Assembly: GCF_019669965.1 (NCBI RefSeq)
Contig: NZ_AP019781.1
Coordinates: 868,001-932,000 of the forward strand
Direction of reading: 5' to 3'
Source of the DNA: Methanoculleus chikugoensis
Lineage (GTDB): Archaea > Halobacteriota > Methanomicrobia > Methanomicrobiales > Methanoculleaceae
Length of the DNA stretch: 64,000 nt
Every line of letters starts with the position of its first letter. The first letter of the stretch is position 1. Below are positions 36,653-45,323 of the stretch, one piece after another. A program made the position numbers and the translations under genes. A model generated the notes under the pieces. It had not been told where the DNA came from. It saw nothing but the letters and a program-made list of their open reading frames with translations, and did no database searches.

Positions 36653-37564
36653 TCACACCTCAAGGGCCTTCTTGAGCCTCTCCACGGTCAGCGGGTGGCG
36701 GACGCAGACGATCGACGCGCCGGCGACGAATGCGGCGTAGGCGGTGTAGAACTCCCAGGCAACCGCCATCGCCTCCCGATCCGCCGGTGCGGCCTCCCTC
36801 ACCTCCCGGACCGAGAGGGTGTCGGTGGGAGCGCTGATCATCGGCATCGCGAGGTCCGCATCGCCGGAGAGAGCGGCGAGGCGTATCCGCTCCATCACCG
36901 AGTAGGTGTACTCGAACCCGTAGCCGAGCGCACCCGTGTAGGGGTCGATCACGATCCGGTCCTGCGGCACGCCGGTCTCGCGGAGGAGGATGTTCAACTG
37001 CTTGGCCAGGTTGACGTCGATGGGCGACTGGGCGATCACCGCGTGACCGTATGCCAACGCCGCGGCGGCGACGCTCCGGTAGCGGTCGGCCTCCGCGGTC
37101 CCGAGGAGGAGCCGCTCGCCCTCTCCAGCCTCCCCGCAGCGGCGGAAGACCTCGCTGTCGAGTTCCGGCTCGTTGCTCCCCTCGACGATCAGGGGACGGG
37201 CCGTCGCCGCAAGCACCGCCTCCGTCGTCGCGGCGATCGCGTCGAACGCATTAAAACCGCGTTGCTTCGTGCTCGTGAAGTTCAGCCGCACCAGGTCCGC
37301 GCCATAGGTGCGCTCCGCGGCCCGCGCCCACTCATCGGTGTTGTTCGCGAGGTCGCCCACGTAGTCGCGGACAACCGGCGGCCAGAACCGGGGGTCGTCG
37401 CAGATCTCAAGCGCCACCAGGAGCCGGCCGGGCGTCCTTTCGGAGAACGGCAGACTCCGCTCGCCCCCGATGACGCAGGAGACCTCCCGGGTTCCCCCTT
37501 CAGCCTGCGTGGCGCCGAGGCGCACCTCCCGGATGGCCATTCTCTCGTCACTCTTCTCCGTCAC
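36653..37564 (-). CDS. acsD: corrinoid iron-sulfur protein small subunit
   Basis: A 303-residue TIM-barrel delta-type subunit of CFeSP, which pairs with AcsC to cap the cobamide. Recognisable segments are LLVALEICDDPRFWPPVVRDYVGDL, TARPLIVEGSNEPELDSEVF, SPIDVNLAKQLNILL and DPYTGALGYGFEYTYSVMERIRLAAL. The length matches bacterial AcsD rather than the larger archaeal CdhD (about 400-430). Translation probably starts at the GTG at 37564, with GGAGGG 7 nt upstream. The gene follows acsB by 13 bp. Confidence 0.92.
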   Translation of the reverse strand: MTEKSDERMAIREVRLGATQAEGGTREVSCVIGGERSLPFSERTPGRLLVALEICDDPRFWPPVVRDYVGDLANNTDEWARAAERTYGADLVRLNFTSTKQRGFNAFDAIAATTEAVLAATARPLIVEGSNEPELDSEVFRRCGEAGEGERLLLGTAEADRYRSVAAAALAYGHAVIAQSPIDVNLAKQLNILLRETGVPQDRIVIDPYTGALGYGFEYTYSVMERIRLAALSGDADLAMPMISAPTDTLSVREVREAAPADREAMAVAWEFYTAYAAFVAGASIVCVRHPLTVERLKKALEV

Positions 37565-37577
37565 GCACCATCCCTCC

Positions 37578-39614
37578 TCAGATCAGCGACCTCATCGCAA
37601 GCGCGGGATGATCGACGCGCTTGAGGAACGCAACGAGATCCTCGATCGTCGGCGCCGAGACCTCGTCCGCGATCTTCTCGAAAAGGTCCGGCATCCCCTG
37701 TGCGGCGAGTTTCGCCCGCAGCCGGTCGCCGAGTTCCTCTTTCAAGGATGACGGCATCCAGACCACCCTCACGATGCCGTTCTCGGCCTCAAGGAACCTA
37801 TCACTGAGAATGTAGTTCTTTGATATGCCGATGAACCCCGGCGTCTGCGCGCCGCCCCCGATCGTCCCGGCGAGCGTCGAGAAGGTCATTCCGAGCGGCG
37901 TCTCCCCGGTGAACTCCCGGCTGACGATGAGAATGCCGTTCACCTCCGGGACGATCGCCGCGATGCACTCGAAGCACCCGCAGGCGGTCATCGGGTTCTC
38001 GATCATGCTGTAGAGGGCGATCCGATCGACCTCACCGTGGGATGCCTTCTTCACGAACCGGTTCACCCCTGCAAACTCCCCGGAGACGGCGTCCACCGTC
38101 TCCCCCTTCGGGACCGGCTGGTTCGCCCCGGCGGGAGCGATATCGTGGGCAATCCGGGCATCGAGCCAGGTGATCGCCCCGCAGAGCGCCGGCCGCTCCG
38201 GGGTGATGACGCAGACGTGGTTCGGGGCGAACGTCTGGCAGAGGGTGCAGGAGTAGAAGGTCTCCACGTCCTCGTCCTTCATGCCGGCGATCCGTTCGTC
38301 CCGCGCCGCGTAGACCGCCCGGGCCTCCGCGAGCATTTCCTCGACCTTCCGGCGGTCGGTGACCAGCGTCACCTGGACCGCGTCGATGTGATCCGGGAAC
38401 TCTGCCTTGAGTTTGTGGACAAGCAGCGTCCCGATGTCCCGTATCTTAACACCTTTCGCCACCGCCTCTTTTGAGAGCCTGACCCAGATGAGATCCCGCT
38501 GGGCAACGTGCCAGGACCCCTCGCCGTAGTTGATGAAGGTATGGATCCGCCGCTCGAACACCGGTTCGTAGTCCGTCTTCATCCTCGCACCGGCAACATC
38601 CACCAGGATCGCGAGCGGGAGGGCGGAGCCTTCCGGAACGGCGTCGACCTCGGGCCCGACGATGGTGACCTTCCCATCCTCGACCTCCTCGCGGGGCCGC
38701 ATCCGGAGGAGCTCGAAGGCAGGCGTCCTCCCGCCGCCGAACTCCACGTACATCTCCTCTTTGCGGATGCTCTTCCCCTCGAACGCAGGGGAACAGGCCA
38801 TGGGTATCGGGATCGCCGTGACCGTGACCTTGATCCCCCTGAGATCCATTCCCGTCCGAACCGCCTCCACGGGGGCGACTGATAACCACTCCCCTCCCTC
38901 GTAACCCGCGCCTGCCGCGAGGATCGGTATCCCGAGCACCCGCAGGGCGTCGACGAACGCGACCTCTTCGTCGGTGAGGCTCCCGAAGGCGATCACGAAC
39001 GCCTTCGCCCGCTCTGCGGCGTATCCGAGCAGAGAGTGGACGTCTCCCGGCTGCACCCCGCCGAACATCATCGCGACCCGGGCGAGGATGTCGGCGAAGT
39101 GGATGCCCCGGGCGCTCTCCGGCCCGAGCGGCACCAGACGGTAATCCAGCCCCAGGCGGACACCGGCGCCGGAGAGCGCCTCCACGACCCCGCCGGCAAG
39201 GAAGGTGAGCAGCGACTTCTCCTGCATCTCCCGGCAGACGGCCGCGGCGGCATCGGGGCTCTCCGGTCTCCCGACGAGGAGGCCGAGGCCGGTGACGCTC
39301 CCGTCGACCAGGGTGTAGCCGAGCCCCCGGATGACCGCATCGGGGATAAACCCGGTGCAGGGGCTCGCGACACCGCCTTCTCCGGCCATCAGGCACTCGC
39401 AGGCGACGAGGAGGTTGTTGCCGGACTGCCGGTACGCTTCGCGCGCTCCATCCGCGTCCCGTACGGCGATGCCGGTGACGGCGTAGGTCACGGGGAGGGC
39501 GTATGCCGTATCCGCATAGGCGAGCTTCCCGGCGAGTGCCTGCATCCTCGCATCGAGGCCGGTGCGGCCGCGTTCTATCGCCGCATCAAGAGGATCCCTG
39601 AGTCTGTTCTTCAT
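37578..39614 (-). CDS. acsB: acetyl-CoA synthase, bacterial type with N-terminal domain
   Basis: A 678-residue ACS that makes or cleaves acetyl-CoA from CO, methyl-CFeSP and CoA at a Ni-Ni-[4Fe-4S] A-cluster. The cluster ligands are Cys456, Cys459, Cys468 and Cys478, with the Ni-binding Cys545-Gly-Cys547; the spacings equal those of Moorella ACS (506/509/518/528 and 595/597). Residues 1-290 form the extra N-terminal domain (NNLLVACECLMAGEGG, LQEKSLLTFLAGG, FGGVQPGD-like motifs) that binds CODH in bacteria and is missing from archaeal CdhC (about 470 residues). Start 39614 is set by a TATA-like TTTTATG near 39652. No CODH gene is in the window. Confidence 0.94.
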   Translation of the reverse strand: MKNRLRDPLDAAIERGRTGLDARMQALAGKLAYADTAYALPVTYAVTGIAVRDADGAREAYRQSGNNLLVACECLMAGEGGVASPCTGFIPDAVIRGLGYTLVDGSVTGLGLLVGRPESPDAAAAVCREMQEKSLLTFLAGGVVEALSGAGVRLGLDYRLVPLGPESARGIHFADILARVAMMFGGVQPGDVHSLLGYAAERAKAFVIAFGSLTDEEVAFVDALRVLGIPILAAGAGYEGGEWLSVAPVEAVRTGMDLRGIKVTVTAIPIPMACSPAFEGKSIRKEEMYVEFGGGRTPAFELLRMRPREEVEDGKVTIVGPEVDAVPEGSALPLAILVDVAGARMKTDYEPVFERRIHTFINYGEGSWHVAQRDLIWVRLSKEAVAKGVKIRDIGTLLVHKLKAEFPDHIDAVQVTLVTDRRKVEEMLAEARAVYAARDERIAGMKDEDVETFYSCTLCQTFAPNHVCVITPERPALCGAITWLDARIAHDIAPAGANQPVPKGETVDAVSGEFAGVNRFVKKASHGEVDRIALYSMIENPMTACGCFECIAAIVPEVNGILIVSREFTGETPLGMTFSTLAGTIGGGAQTPGFIGISKNYILSDRFLEAENGIVRVVWMPSSLKEELGDRLRAKLAAQGMPDLFEKIADEVSAPTIEDLVAFLKRVDHPALAMRSLI

Positions 39615-39645
39615 GGTGCCATCAGCGGGTGATACTCTGCACACG

Positions 39646-39658
39646 TTCATAAAACATT
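39646..39658 (-). promoter_or_regulatory. probable TATA box of the acs operon
   Basis: The minus strand reads AATGTTTTATGAA, centred about 38 bp before the proposed acsB ATG at 39614, giving a leader of roughly 10 nt. Confidence 0.45.
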
Positions 39659-39702
39659 GTACCCGCGCAGGGTGGCAGCCGCCGGGGTTTTCGGGCCCGG
39701 CG

Positions 39703-40701
39703 TCATATCCACTCTTTCTTCCTGAAGTAGAGGAGCATCGTGGCCACGACGCCCAGCATGAGGCTGAGGACGAGAGGATATCCGAGCGGCGAGTCTTCGA
39801 GCGGTATGTTCCTGAGGTTCATCCCGTAAAACCCGGTGATGAAACTCAGGGGGATGAAGATGCTCGCGACGATGGTTAGGATCGTCGTGATCTCGGCGAG
39901 CCTGTTGTTCTGGTTCGAGGTATGGAGATCCATCACGCCGGAGAGCGTATCCCGGGTATACTCCGCAACCTCTGCCGCCTGGATGCACCGGTCGTATATA
40001 TCCCGGAAGTACGGGATCGTCTCCTTCCGGACAAGGCTCAACTCCCGGCTCGCGAGCGACCCGAGAACCTCGCGTGCCGGCACGGCCGCTCTCCGGATAG
40101 TCAGGAGATCTTCTTTGAGTTCGTAGATCTGCTTCAAGGCAAGCGGATCCGCGGAAGCCAGAACCCTGCCCTGGAGGTCTTCCACCCGGTCGTCGACCGC
40201 GTCGAGGATGGCGAGGTAGACGCTCACGATGGCGTCGAGGAGCGTATACGCGAGGAAGTCCGGCCCCGATCCCCGGATGACGCTCAGTTCGTTCCTGAGC
40301 CGCTCTCTGACCTGTTCGAAGACCCGGAATGGCTGCTCGCGGAACGTTATGACGTAGTTCTCCCCGAAGATCAGGCTGACCTGCTCGCTTGCAACCCTGC
40401 CGCCTCTCTCCGAGAGCATCCTCGCGATGACGGCGACGTAGTTCCCGAACTCCTCCACCTTCGGCCGCTGGTCCGGGGCCGTGATATCCTCCATCGTGAG
40501 CGGGTGGATCCCCGCCTGTCTGCCGAGGATCACGAGTTCGTCGCGCTCCGGCACCCCGACGACGTCGATCCAGGTGACCGTCTCCCGGCCGATCCACGAC
40601 CATGCTTCGGTGAGTTCGATGCACTCGTGCTCCTCGATGCGGTCCTGCGTGTAGTCGATCACCCGGATCGAGAGTATCCCACAGGTTTTTTCCGGCTGCA
40701 T
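39703..40701 (-). CDS. corA: CorA-family divalent cation transporter, paralog 1
   Basis: A 332-residue CorA-type Mg2+/Co2+/Ni2+ channel. It has the large cytoplasmic N-terminal domain, a long stalk helix, two C-terminal transmembrane helices and the selectivity motif YGMN (GFYGMNLRN), ending RKKEWI. It starts MQPEKTCGILSIRVIDYTQ at 40701. It lies directly upstream of the acs operon and shares its orientation; supply of Co or Ni to the corrinoid and ACS is a possible link. A decayed copy of its 5' end sits at the far side of that operon. Confidence 0.9.
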   Translation of the reverse strand: MQPEKTCGILSIRVIDYTQDRIEEHECIELTEAWSWIGRETVTWIDVVGVPERDELVILGRQAGIHPLTMEDITAPDQRPKVEEFGNYVAVIARMLSERGGRVASEQVSLIFGENYVITFREQPFRVFEQVRERLRNELSVIRGSGPDFLAYTLLDAIVSVYLAILDAVDDRVEDLQGRVLASADPLALKQIYELKEDLLTIRRAAVPAREVLGSLASRELSLVRKETIPYFRDIYDRCIQAAEVAEYTRDTLSGVMDLHTSNQNNRLAEITTILTIVASIFIPLSFITGFYGMNLRNIPLEDSPLGYPLVLSLMLGVVATMLLYFRKKEWI

Positions 40702-40853
40702 CAAACCTCCGGACTGCCTGCTCCCCGGGGAAGAGGCGGATACACCTCGCCGGTCTCGGGGAATCGCCCGGCGAGCCGCCCGGCAGGAGTTATGGACACC
40801 ATCCCGGGGAAGGGGCATTCATCCTAAGGTATAAAACACCACTGCCGGGCCGA
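40702..40853. other. short gap upstream of corA
   Basis: About 150 bp with no gene. A possible promoter for corA (ggtataaaac, read on the plus strand near 40829, or the complementary motif) is not clear enough to assign. Confidence 0.3.
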
Positions 40854-41034
40854 TCATGCATCTTTTACCGGCCCGCCGTCGTAGACGATGATCTTCTCGG
40901 TCGCGACAGCGATTCCCGCACCGACGATCCCGTAGGCGACCGGGACGTAATTGGTGTCGATCCGGATCCGGGGGAGGATGACGCCGATAACGAAGACCTT
41001 TAAACTTGATACCGTTCTCCGAAACGAGTAGCAT
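40854..41034 (-). pseudogene. small protein gene split by a +1 frameshift
   Basis: From an ATG at 41034 the frame reads MLLVSENGIKFKG and then loses protein character. In the +1 frame, starting at the tttaaagg run (about 40996-41003), a protein-like sequence continues: KVFVIGVILPRIRIDTNYVPVAYGIVGAGIAVATEKIIVYDGG to a TGA at 40854. Joined, they give about 60 residues with a hydrophobic Gly-rich centre. It is either a pseudogene, a sequencing slip or a shifty site. The function is not recognised. Confidence 0.35.
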
Positions 41035-41228
41035 TCCCACTCGTCCCTGATGCGCCGGAGATCACGATGACGGCGACGATTCAGAGCGCCGCACGCCTCT
41101 CTTCCTGCCTCTCCGGGTGTCGCCGGTTCGCCTGCATGCCCCTCGCCCTGGTCCCGCCGGCGCACGCGGGCTTCGACGCAACGGAAGATACCGGTATCCG
41201 GTTATGAGCGGGGGGTGCCGGTCGCGGT

Positions 41229-42275
41229 TCAGATCCACCCTTTCTTCCTGAAGTAGAGGAGCATCGCGGCCGCGACGGCCGCCATGGAGGCGAGGGCGGC
41301 CGGATAGCCCCAGGGATGGCTGATCTCCGGCATGTAGGCGAAGTTCATGCCGTAGACCCCGGCGATGAAGGTGAGCGGGATGAAGATGGTGGCGATGACG
41401 GTGAGGACCTTCATGATCTCGTTCATCCGGCTGCTCTGGCTTGAGAGATAGACGTCGAGCGTCCCGGATATCATATCCCGGTAGGTCTCCACCGTCTCGG
41501 CGACCTCTATGGTGTGGTCGTAGACATCCCGGAAGTAGACGAGCGTCGTTTCATCGATCAGGGGCGATTCGCCCCGCTCGAGTTGTGCGACTGCTTCGCG
41601 GAGCGGCCAGACCGAACGCCGGAGCGCGATTAAGGACCGTTTTAACGCATATATCGCCTGCAGCGTCCCGCGGTCGGGGTCCGCCACCACCTCCTCCTCG
41701 ACGATCTCGACACGCTCCCCGAGTTCCTCGATCTTGGCGAAGTAGCCGTCGACGATCGCGTCCAGCAGAGCGTGGAAGAGGTAGTCCGGCCCGACGCTTC
41801 GGAGCCTTCCTGCTCCCGCACGCAGGCGCTCCCGGATACGCTCGAAGACGTCGCCCGGCTGCTCCTGGAAGGATACGACGTAACCCCTCCCGAGCACCAA
41901 GCTGACCTGCTCGCTGTTGAACTCGCCGTCGCCGGGAGCGAGCATCCGGACCGCGACGTAGAGGTAATCGCCGTAGTCCTCGATCTTCGGCCGCTGGCGG
42001 GCGTTCGCGATGTCCTCCAAGGTCAGGGGGTGAATCCCGACGGCATCCCCGACCGCCTGGATCACCCCGGTATCGTGGACGCCGTCGACGTCGATCCAGG
42101 TGACCCCCTGAGGGAGGACGGCGATCTGGATCTCCCCCGGCAGCGTGTACGTTCGCTCACTGAAGCGGGCCTCATCGTAGTCGATGACCGTGACGGTGAC
42201 CGGTCGTGAGCGGGAAACGTCGGTTTCGGTAATGCGTCCGCTCGATCCCCGGCTCTGGCCGTCGTGCGGGCTCAT
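41229..42275 (-). CDS. corA: CorA-family divalent cation transporter, paralog 2
   Basis: A 348-residue CorA with the same layout as paralog 1 and clear similarity throughout (VTWIDVDGVHDTGVIQAVGDAVGIHPLTLEDI; AGVYGMNFAYMPE; LLYFRKKGWI). The YGMN filter motif is intact. The first 30 residues are polar and specific to this copy. The ATG at 42275 precedes the conserved part. Two CorA copies within 2.5 kb plus a third remnant at 31.4 kb point to local duplication and movement. Confidence 0.9.
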   Translation of the reverse strand: MSPHDGQSRGSSGRITETDVSRSRPVTVTVIDYDEARFSERTYTLPGEIQIAVLPQGVTWIDVDGVHDTGVIQAVGDAVGIHPLTLEDIANARQRPKIEDYGDYLYVAVRMLAPGDGEFNSEQVSLVLGRGYVVSFQEQPGDVFERIRERLRAGAGRLRSVGPDYLFHALLDAIVDGYFAKIEELGERVEIVEEEVVADPDRGTLQAIYALKRSLIALRRSVWPLREAVAQLERGESPLIDETTLVYFRDVYDHTIEVAETVETYRDMISGTLDVYLSSQSSRMNEIMKVLTVIATIFIPLTFIAGVYGMNFAYMPEISHPWGYPAALASMAAVAAAMLLYFRKKGWI

Positions 42276-42333
42276 GGAAGGTTGGATTGATTCCGGTTCA
42301 GATGAATCTGCCGAAAAAGAGTGGGTTCGTGCT

Positions 42334-42588
42334 TCACCTGCTTGCTGCCGCCACCTCATCCTCTCTCTTCGCCTTTGCGGCGGCACGGCCGATCAGGATC
42401 ACCACAATCACCGCGATGATCGTCACGACGACGGCATACACTAACATGGCAACGAGCGTGCTCTGTTCCCCGAATATGAGGGCAAAAAGTTCCTGAATGG
42501 CGCCGTTCCATGCGAGAGCGGCGACCAGACCAAATGCGGCCGTGACGAGGGCCGCTATCTTGTCGATGACCTCTGTTTTGAAAGACAT
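42334..42588 (-). CDS. DUF5654-type small membrane protein
   Basis: An 84-residue protein with two transmembrane helices (LVTAAFGLVAALAWNGAIQELF and LVAMLVYAVVVTIIAVIVVILIG) and a basic tail. The WNGAIQ turn between amphipathic and hydrophobic segments is typical of the archaeal DUF5654 family, whose function is unknown. It is encoded leftward, upstream of corA paralog 2, and may share its transcript (59-bp gap). Confidence 0.7.
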   Translation of the reverse strand: MSFKTEVIDKIAALVTAAFGLVAALAWNGAIQELFALIFGEQSTLVAMLVYAVVVTIIAVIVVILIGRAAAKAKREDEVAAASR

Positions 42589-42838
42589 ATGGTTCCTCAG
42601 TCGGGAGGTGTACGGTAACTAATATAATACTTTCGCCGTGCGGCATTCTCCGGGCTCCGTCAGGCTTTCGCGTCTCCCTTATGGGCTCTTAGGGGAAGCA
42701 GGGCCGGATATGTGCGCCGCGAAGTTTTCCCGGCAGAGTCGCCGTAGATCCGGCATCATCCTCTCCCCGGCCTTCCTCGCCTTCACTTTCGTCCCGGGCA
42801 CCCAAACTACATTGACGTACGACGTCGAACTGTATGCA

Positions 42839-44848
42839 ATGGATAGCCTCGACGACTGGTTCCCGTACCGGGAGTACCGGCCTCATCAGCGGGAGATGCT
42901 TGAATTGGCCGCATCTGTCGCCCGCGACGGCGGCATCGCCATGATCGATGCGCCGACCGGGAGCGGCAAGTCGAGCGTGGCCTCCGCGCTCCTCGCGGAG
43001 AGCCGGGGCCGGAAAGTGCTCGTCGCCGTCCGGACCATCAGCCAGCTTGCGACGTTCATGCGCGAGCTTGAGCTCATCCGGAAGAAGCGCGGCAACCTCA
43101 AGTTCGCCTACCTCATCGGCAAGTCCAGCATGTGCCCGCTCGGCGGCGAAGGTGACATCTACCGGCGGTGCGAGGGCGTCAAGTCCTTCTCGACGGCCCT
43201 GATGCGGGAGCGGGCGCAGAAGGGGTCGCTTGTCCCGGCGAACGACCGCCAGATCAAACAGCAGATCCGGAAGATGGACCCGGAACACCCGCTCATCTGC
43301 CCCTACTTCATCCACGGCAAATCCTTCGTGGAGCCCGAGGACGGGGGATTGAAGATGATCCCGTCGGCGGCCCTGCGCGTCCGGGCCGAGCGGGTGAGCA
43401 CCGAGCTCATCTGGCCCGACCAGCTGGCCGGGTTCTGCGGCGACATCTGTCCTTACGATACGATGATGCACGCCGCCCGGGACGCCGAAGTGGTGCTCGT
43501 GAACTTCTACCACCTTTTCGACGATATCATCCGGGAACAGCTCTACCAGTCGCTCGGGATCGAGGGGCACGACGCCATGCTGCTCATCGACGAGGCCCAT
43601 AACTGCGGCGACGTCGTCCAGAGCATCGAGAGCGTGACGATCGAGGAGCGGGATATCGTGCAGGCCGGCCACGAACTCTCCGGACGCCGCCGGTCGCCGC
43701 AGGCGGACGCTATCGTCCAGATCCTGCCGCAGATCACCCGGTTCATGGAGGCGCTCAAAGGTTCGCACGAGGCCGAGGACTGGTTCGATCCCGCGATCTT
43801 CCAGCGGATGATCCTCTCCGGCACGCTCTACCGGAACGTGGAGGAGATCGTGGACGACCTCCTCAAGATCAGCGAGGGGATCCGCGAGAAGAACATGCAG
43901 GCGGGCGAGTTCCGGGAGAGCGCGATCGAGCGGCTGACCGAGTTCTTCTACCGGATCTTCCGCTCCGCCGCCGACCCGGCTTACCTCACGGTCTACCGCA
44001 AAGAGGAGGACGGGGCCGTGGCGCTTGAGGTCCGAAACATCGACCCGAGCACCAAACTCCAGGAGATCGCCCGGGCGCACGCCTGCTGCGTCCTGATCTC
44101 GGGGACGCTCTCGCCCATCGAGAGTTACCGCCGCTACTACTTCGGCGACCTTCCTGTCACGACGATCTCGCTCCCGAACTCCTTTCCCCCGGAGAACCGC
44201 CGCATCTTCTGCGCAACCGACATCACCACCGCTTACTCGATGCGCCGGGACCGGGAGAACCTCGCACGGACCGAGGACTACATCACGACGTTCGCCGCCC
44301 TCCCCGGGAACCTCGCGATCTATTTCCCCTCCTACGACCTCCTGAACACCTTCGCGGATCGCTGCGCTCCCCGGATCAGAAAGAAACAGATCTACATCGA
44401 GTCCAAGGATACCGCGGCCTCGGCCGTGATGCTCCGGGAGTTCATGGCCCTCCCCGGAACCGGCCGCTCGGGCATCCTCTTTGCGGTCTGTGGCGGCAAA
44501 TGGAGCGAGGGCCTGGACTACCGCGGCGAGATGCTCTCGGGGGCGCTCGTCATCGGCCTCCCGCTCGCGCCGTTCAACCGCGTCCGCAAGATGGTTATCG
44601 ACTACTTCCGGATGAAGTTCGGCGAGGAGGGGGAGTTCATCAGTTACACTCTCCCGGCGGTCAACCGCGCCCTGCAGGCGCTCGGCCGGGTGCTCCGGAC
44701 GCCCGAGGACAGGGGTATGCTCGTCCTCGGGGAGAAGAGGTTCCTGGAACGCCGGGTTCATGCGGGGCTGCCGCCGTGGATGCAGGATGAGATGAGGACA
44801 TGCACCGTTGAAGCGTTCCGGAAGGAGGCCGAGAGATGGCGATCCTGA
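42839..44848 (+). CDS. XPD/DinG-type ATP-dependent DNA helicase with Fe-S cluster
   Basis: A 669-residue superfamily 2 helicase of the Rad3/XPD group, unwinding DNA 5' to 3' in repair. Walker A is DAPTGSGKS (38-46) and the Walker B DEAH box is at 251-254 (LLIDEAHNCGD). Four or five Cys between motifs Ia and II (Cys99, Cys111, Cys154, Cys200, Cys204) are placed to hold the [4Fe-4S] cluster. C-terminal motifs V and VI appear in GGKWSEGLDYRGE and QALGRVLRTPEDRG. The ATG at 42839 matches the family start (DDWFPYREYRPHQREML). The ogt gene overlaps its end by 13 bp, consistent with a DNA-repair pair. Confidence 0.92.
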   Translation: MDSLDDWFPYREYRPHQREMLELAASVARDGGIAMIDAPTGSGKSSVASALLAESRGRKVLVAVRTISQLATFMRELELIRKKRGNLKFAYLIGKSSMCPLGGEGDIYRRCEGVKSFSTALMRERAQKGSLVPANDRQIKQQIRKMDPEHPLICPYFIHGKSFVEPEDGGLKMIPSAALRVRAERVSTELIWPDQLAGFCGDICPYDTMMHAARDAEVVLVNFYHLFDDIIREQLYQSLGIEGHDAMLLIDEAHNCGDVVQSIESVTIEERDIVQAGHELSGRRRSPQADAIVQILPQITRFMEALKGSHEAEDWFDPAIFQRMILSGTLYRNVEEIVDDLLKISEGIREKNMQAGEFRESAIERLTEFFYRIFRSAADPAYLTVYRKEEDGAVALEVRNIDPSTKLQEIARAHACCVLISGTLSPIESYRRYYFGDLPVTTISLPNSFPPENRRIFCATDITTAYSMRRDRENLARTEDYITTFAALPGNLAIYFPSYDLLNTFADRCAPRIRKKQIYIESKDTAASAVMLREFMALPGTGRSGILFAVCGGKWSEGLDYRGEMLSGALVIGLPLAPFNRVRKMVIDYFRMKFGEEGEFISYTLPAVNRALQALGRVLRTPEDRGMLVLGEKRFLERRVHAGLPPWMQDEMRTCTVEAFRKEAERWRS

Positions 44849-45303
44849 CCGGATCGTGCCGGCTGGACCTCTGGTACGTCCACGTCGCATGGCAGGACGA
44901 TCTCGTCTACCGGGTGCGGTTCGCACGTGAAGGGATTGCAGGATCGGTGCCGGAGGAACTCCTGCGCTACTGTGCCGGGCGGCCGGCGGACCTCTCCTCG
45001 CTCAGGAGCGTCGCGACCGAGGGCGACACGACCTTTGCGAAGATCTACCGTGCCGTCCGGGCAATCCCCTGCGGGGAGACCGTCACCTACGGCGAGGTTG
45101 CCCGGATGGTCGGGACCGCGCCCCGGGCGGTCGGGGCGGCGATGGCGCGGAACCCGACCCCGATCGTGGTGCCCTGCCACCGGGTCGTCGCGAAAGCCGG
45201 CATTGGTGGATTTTCCCCCGATCTCGCCATCAAAAAGACCCTGCTTGCCCTGGAACGCAGGGGAGATGTCTGCACCCCGGAAAAGAGAGGAGTTAACAGG
45301 TAA
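44836..45303 (+). CDS. ogt: O6-methylguanine-DNA methyltransferase
   Basis: A 155-residue suicide alkyl-transfer repair protein. The active-site motif is IVVPCHRVVAKAGIGGFS, whose Cys accepts the alkyl group. The preceding RAIPCGETVTYGEVARMVG...RAVGAAMARNP is the DNA-binding HTH. The N-terminal half is reduced, as in other archaeal forms. It starts 13 bp inside the end of the helicase gene, so the two are translated together. Confidence 0.93.
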   Translation: MAILTGSCRLDLWYVHVAWQDDLVYRVRFAREGIAGSVPEELLRYCAGRPADLSSLRSVATEGDTTFAKIYRAVRAIPCGETVTYGEVARMVGTAPRAVGAAMARNPTPIVVPCHRVVAKAGIGGFSPDLAIKKTLLALERRGDVCTPEKRGVNR

Positions 45304-45323
45304 CTCCGTCATAATATAGTGAA

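Noticed and set aside
42689-44926. 745-codon open frame on the - strand opposite the helicase
   Set aside because: Same reason: mirror frame of a recognised gene, low-complexity composition.
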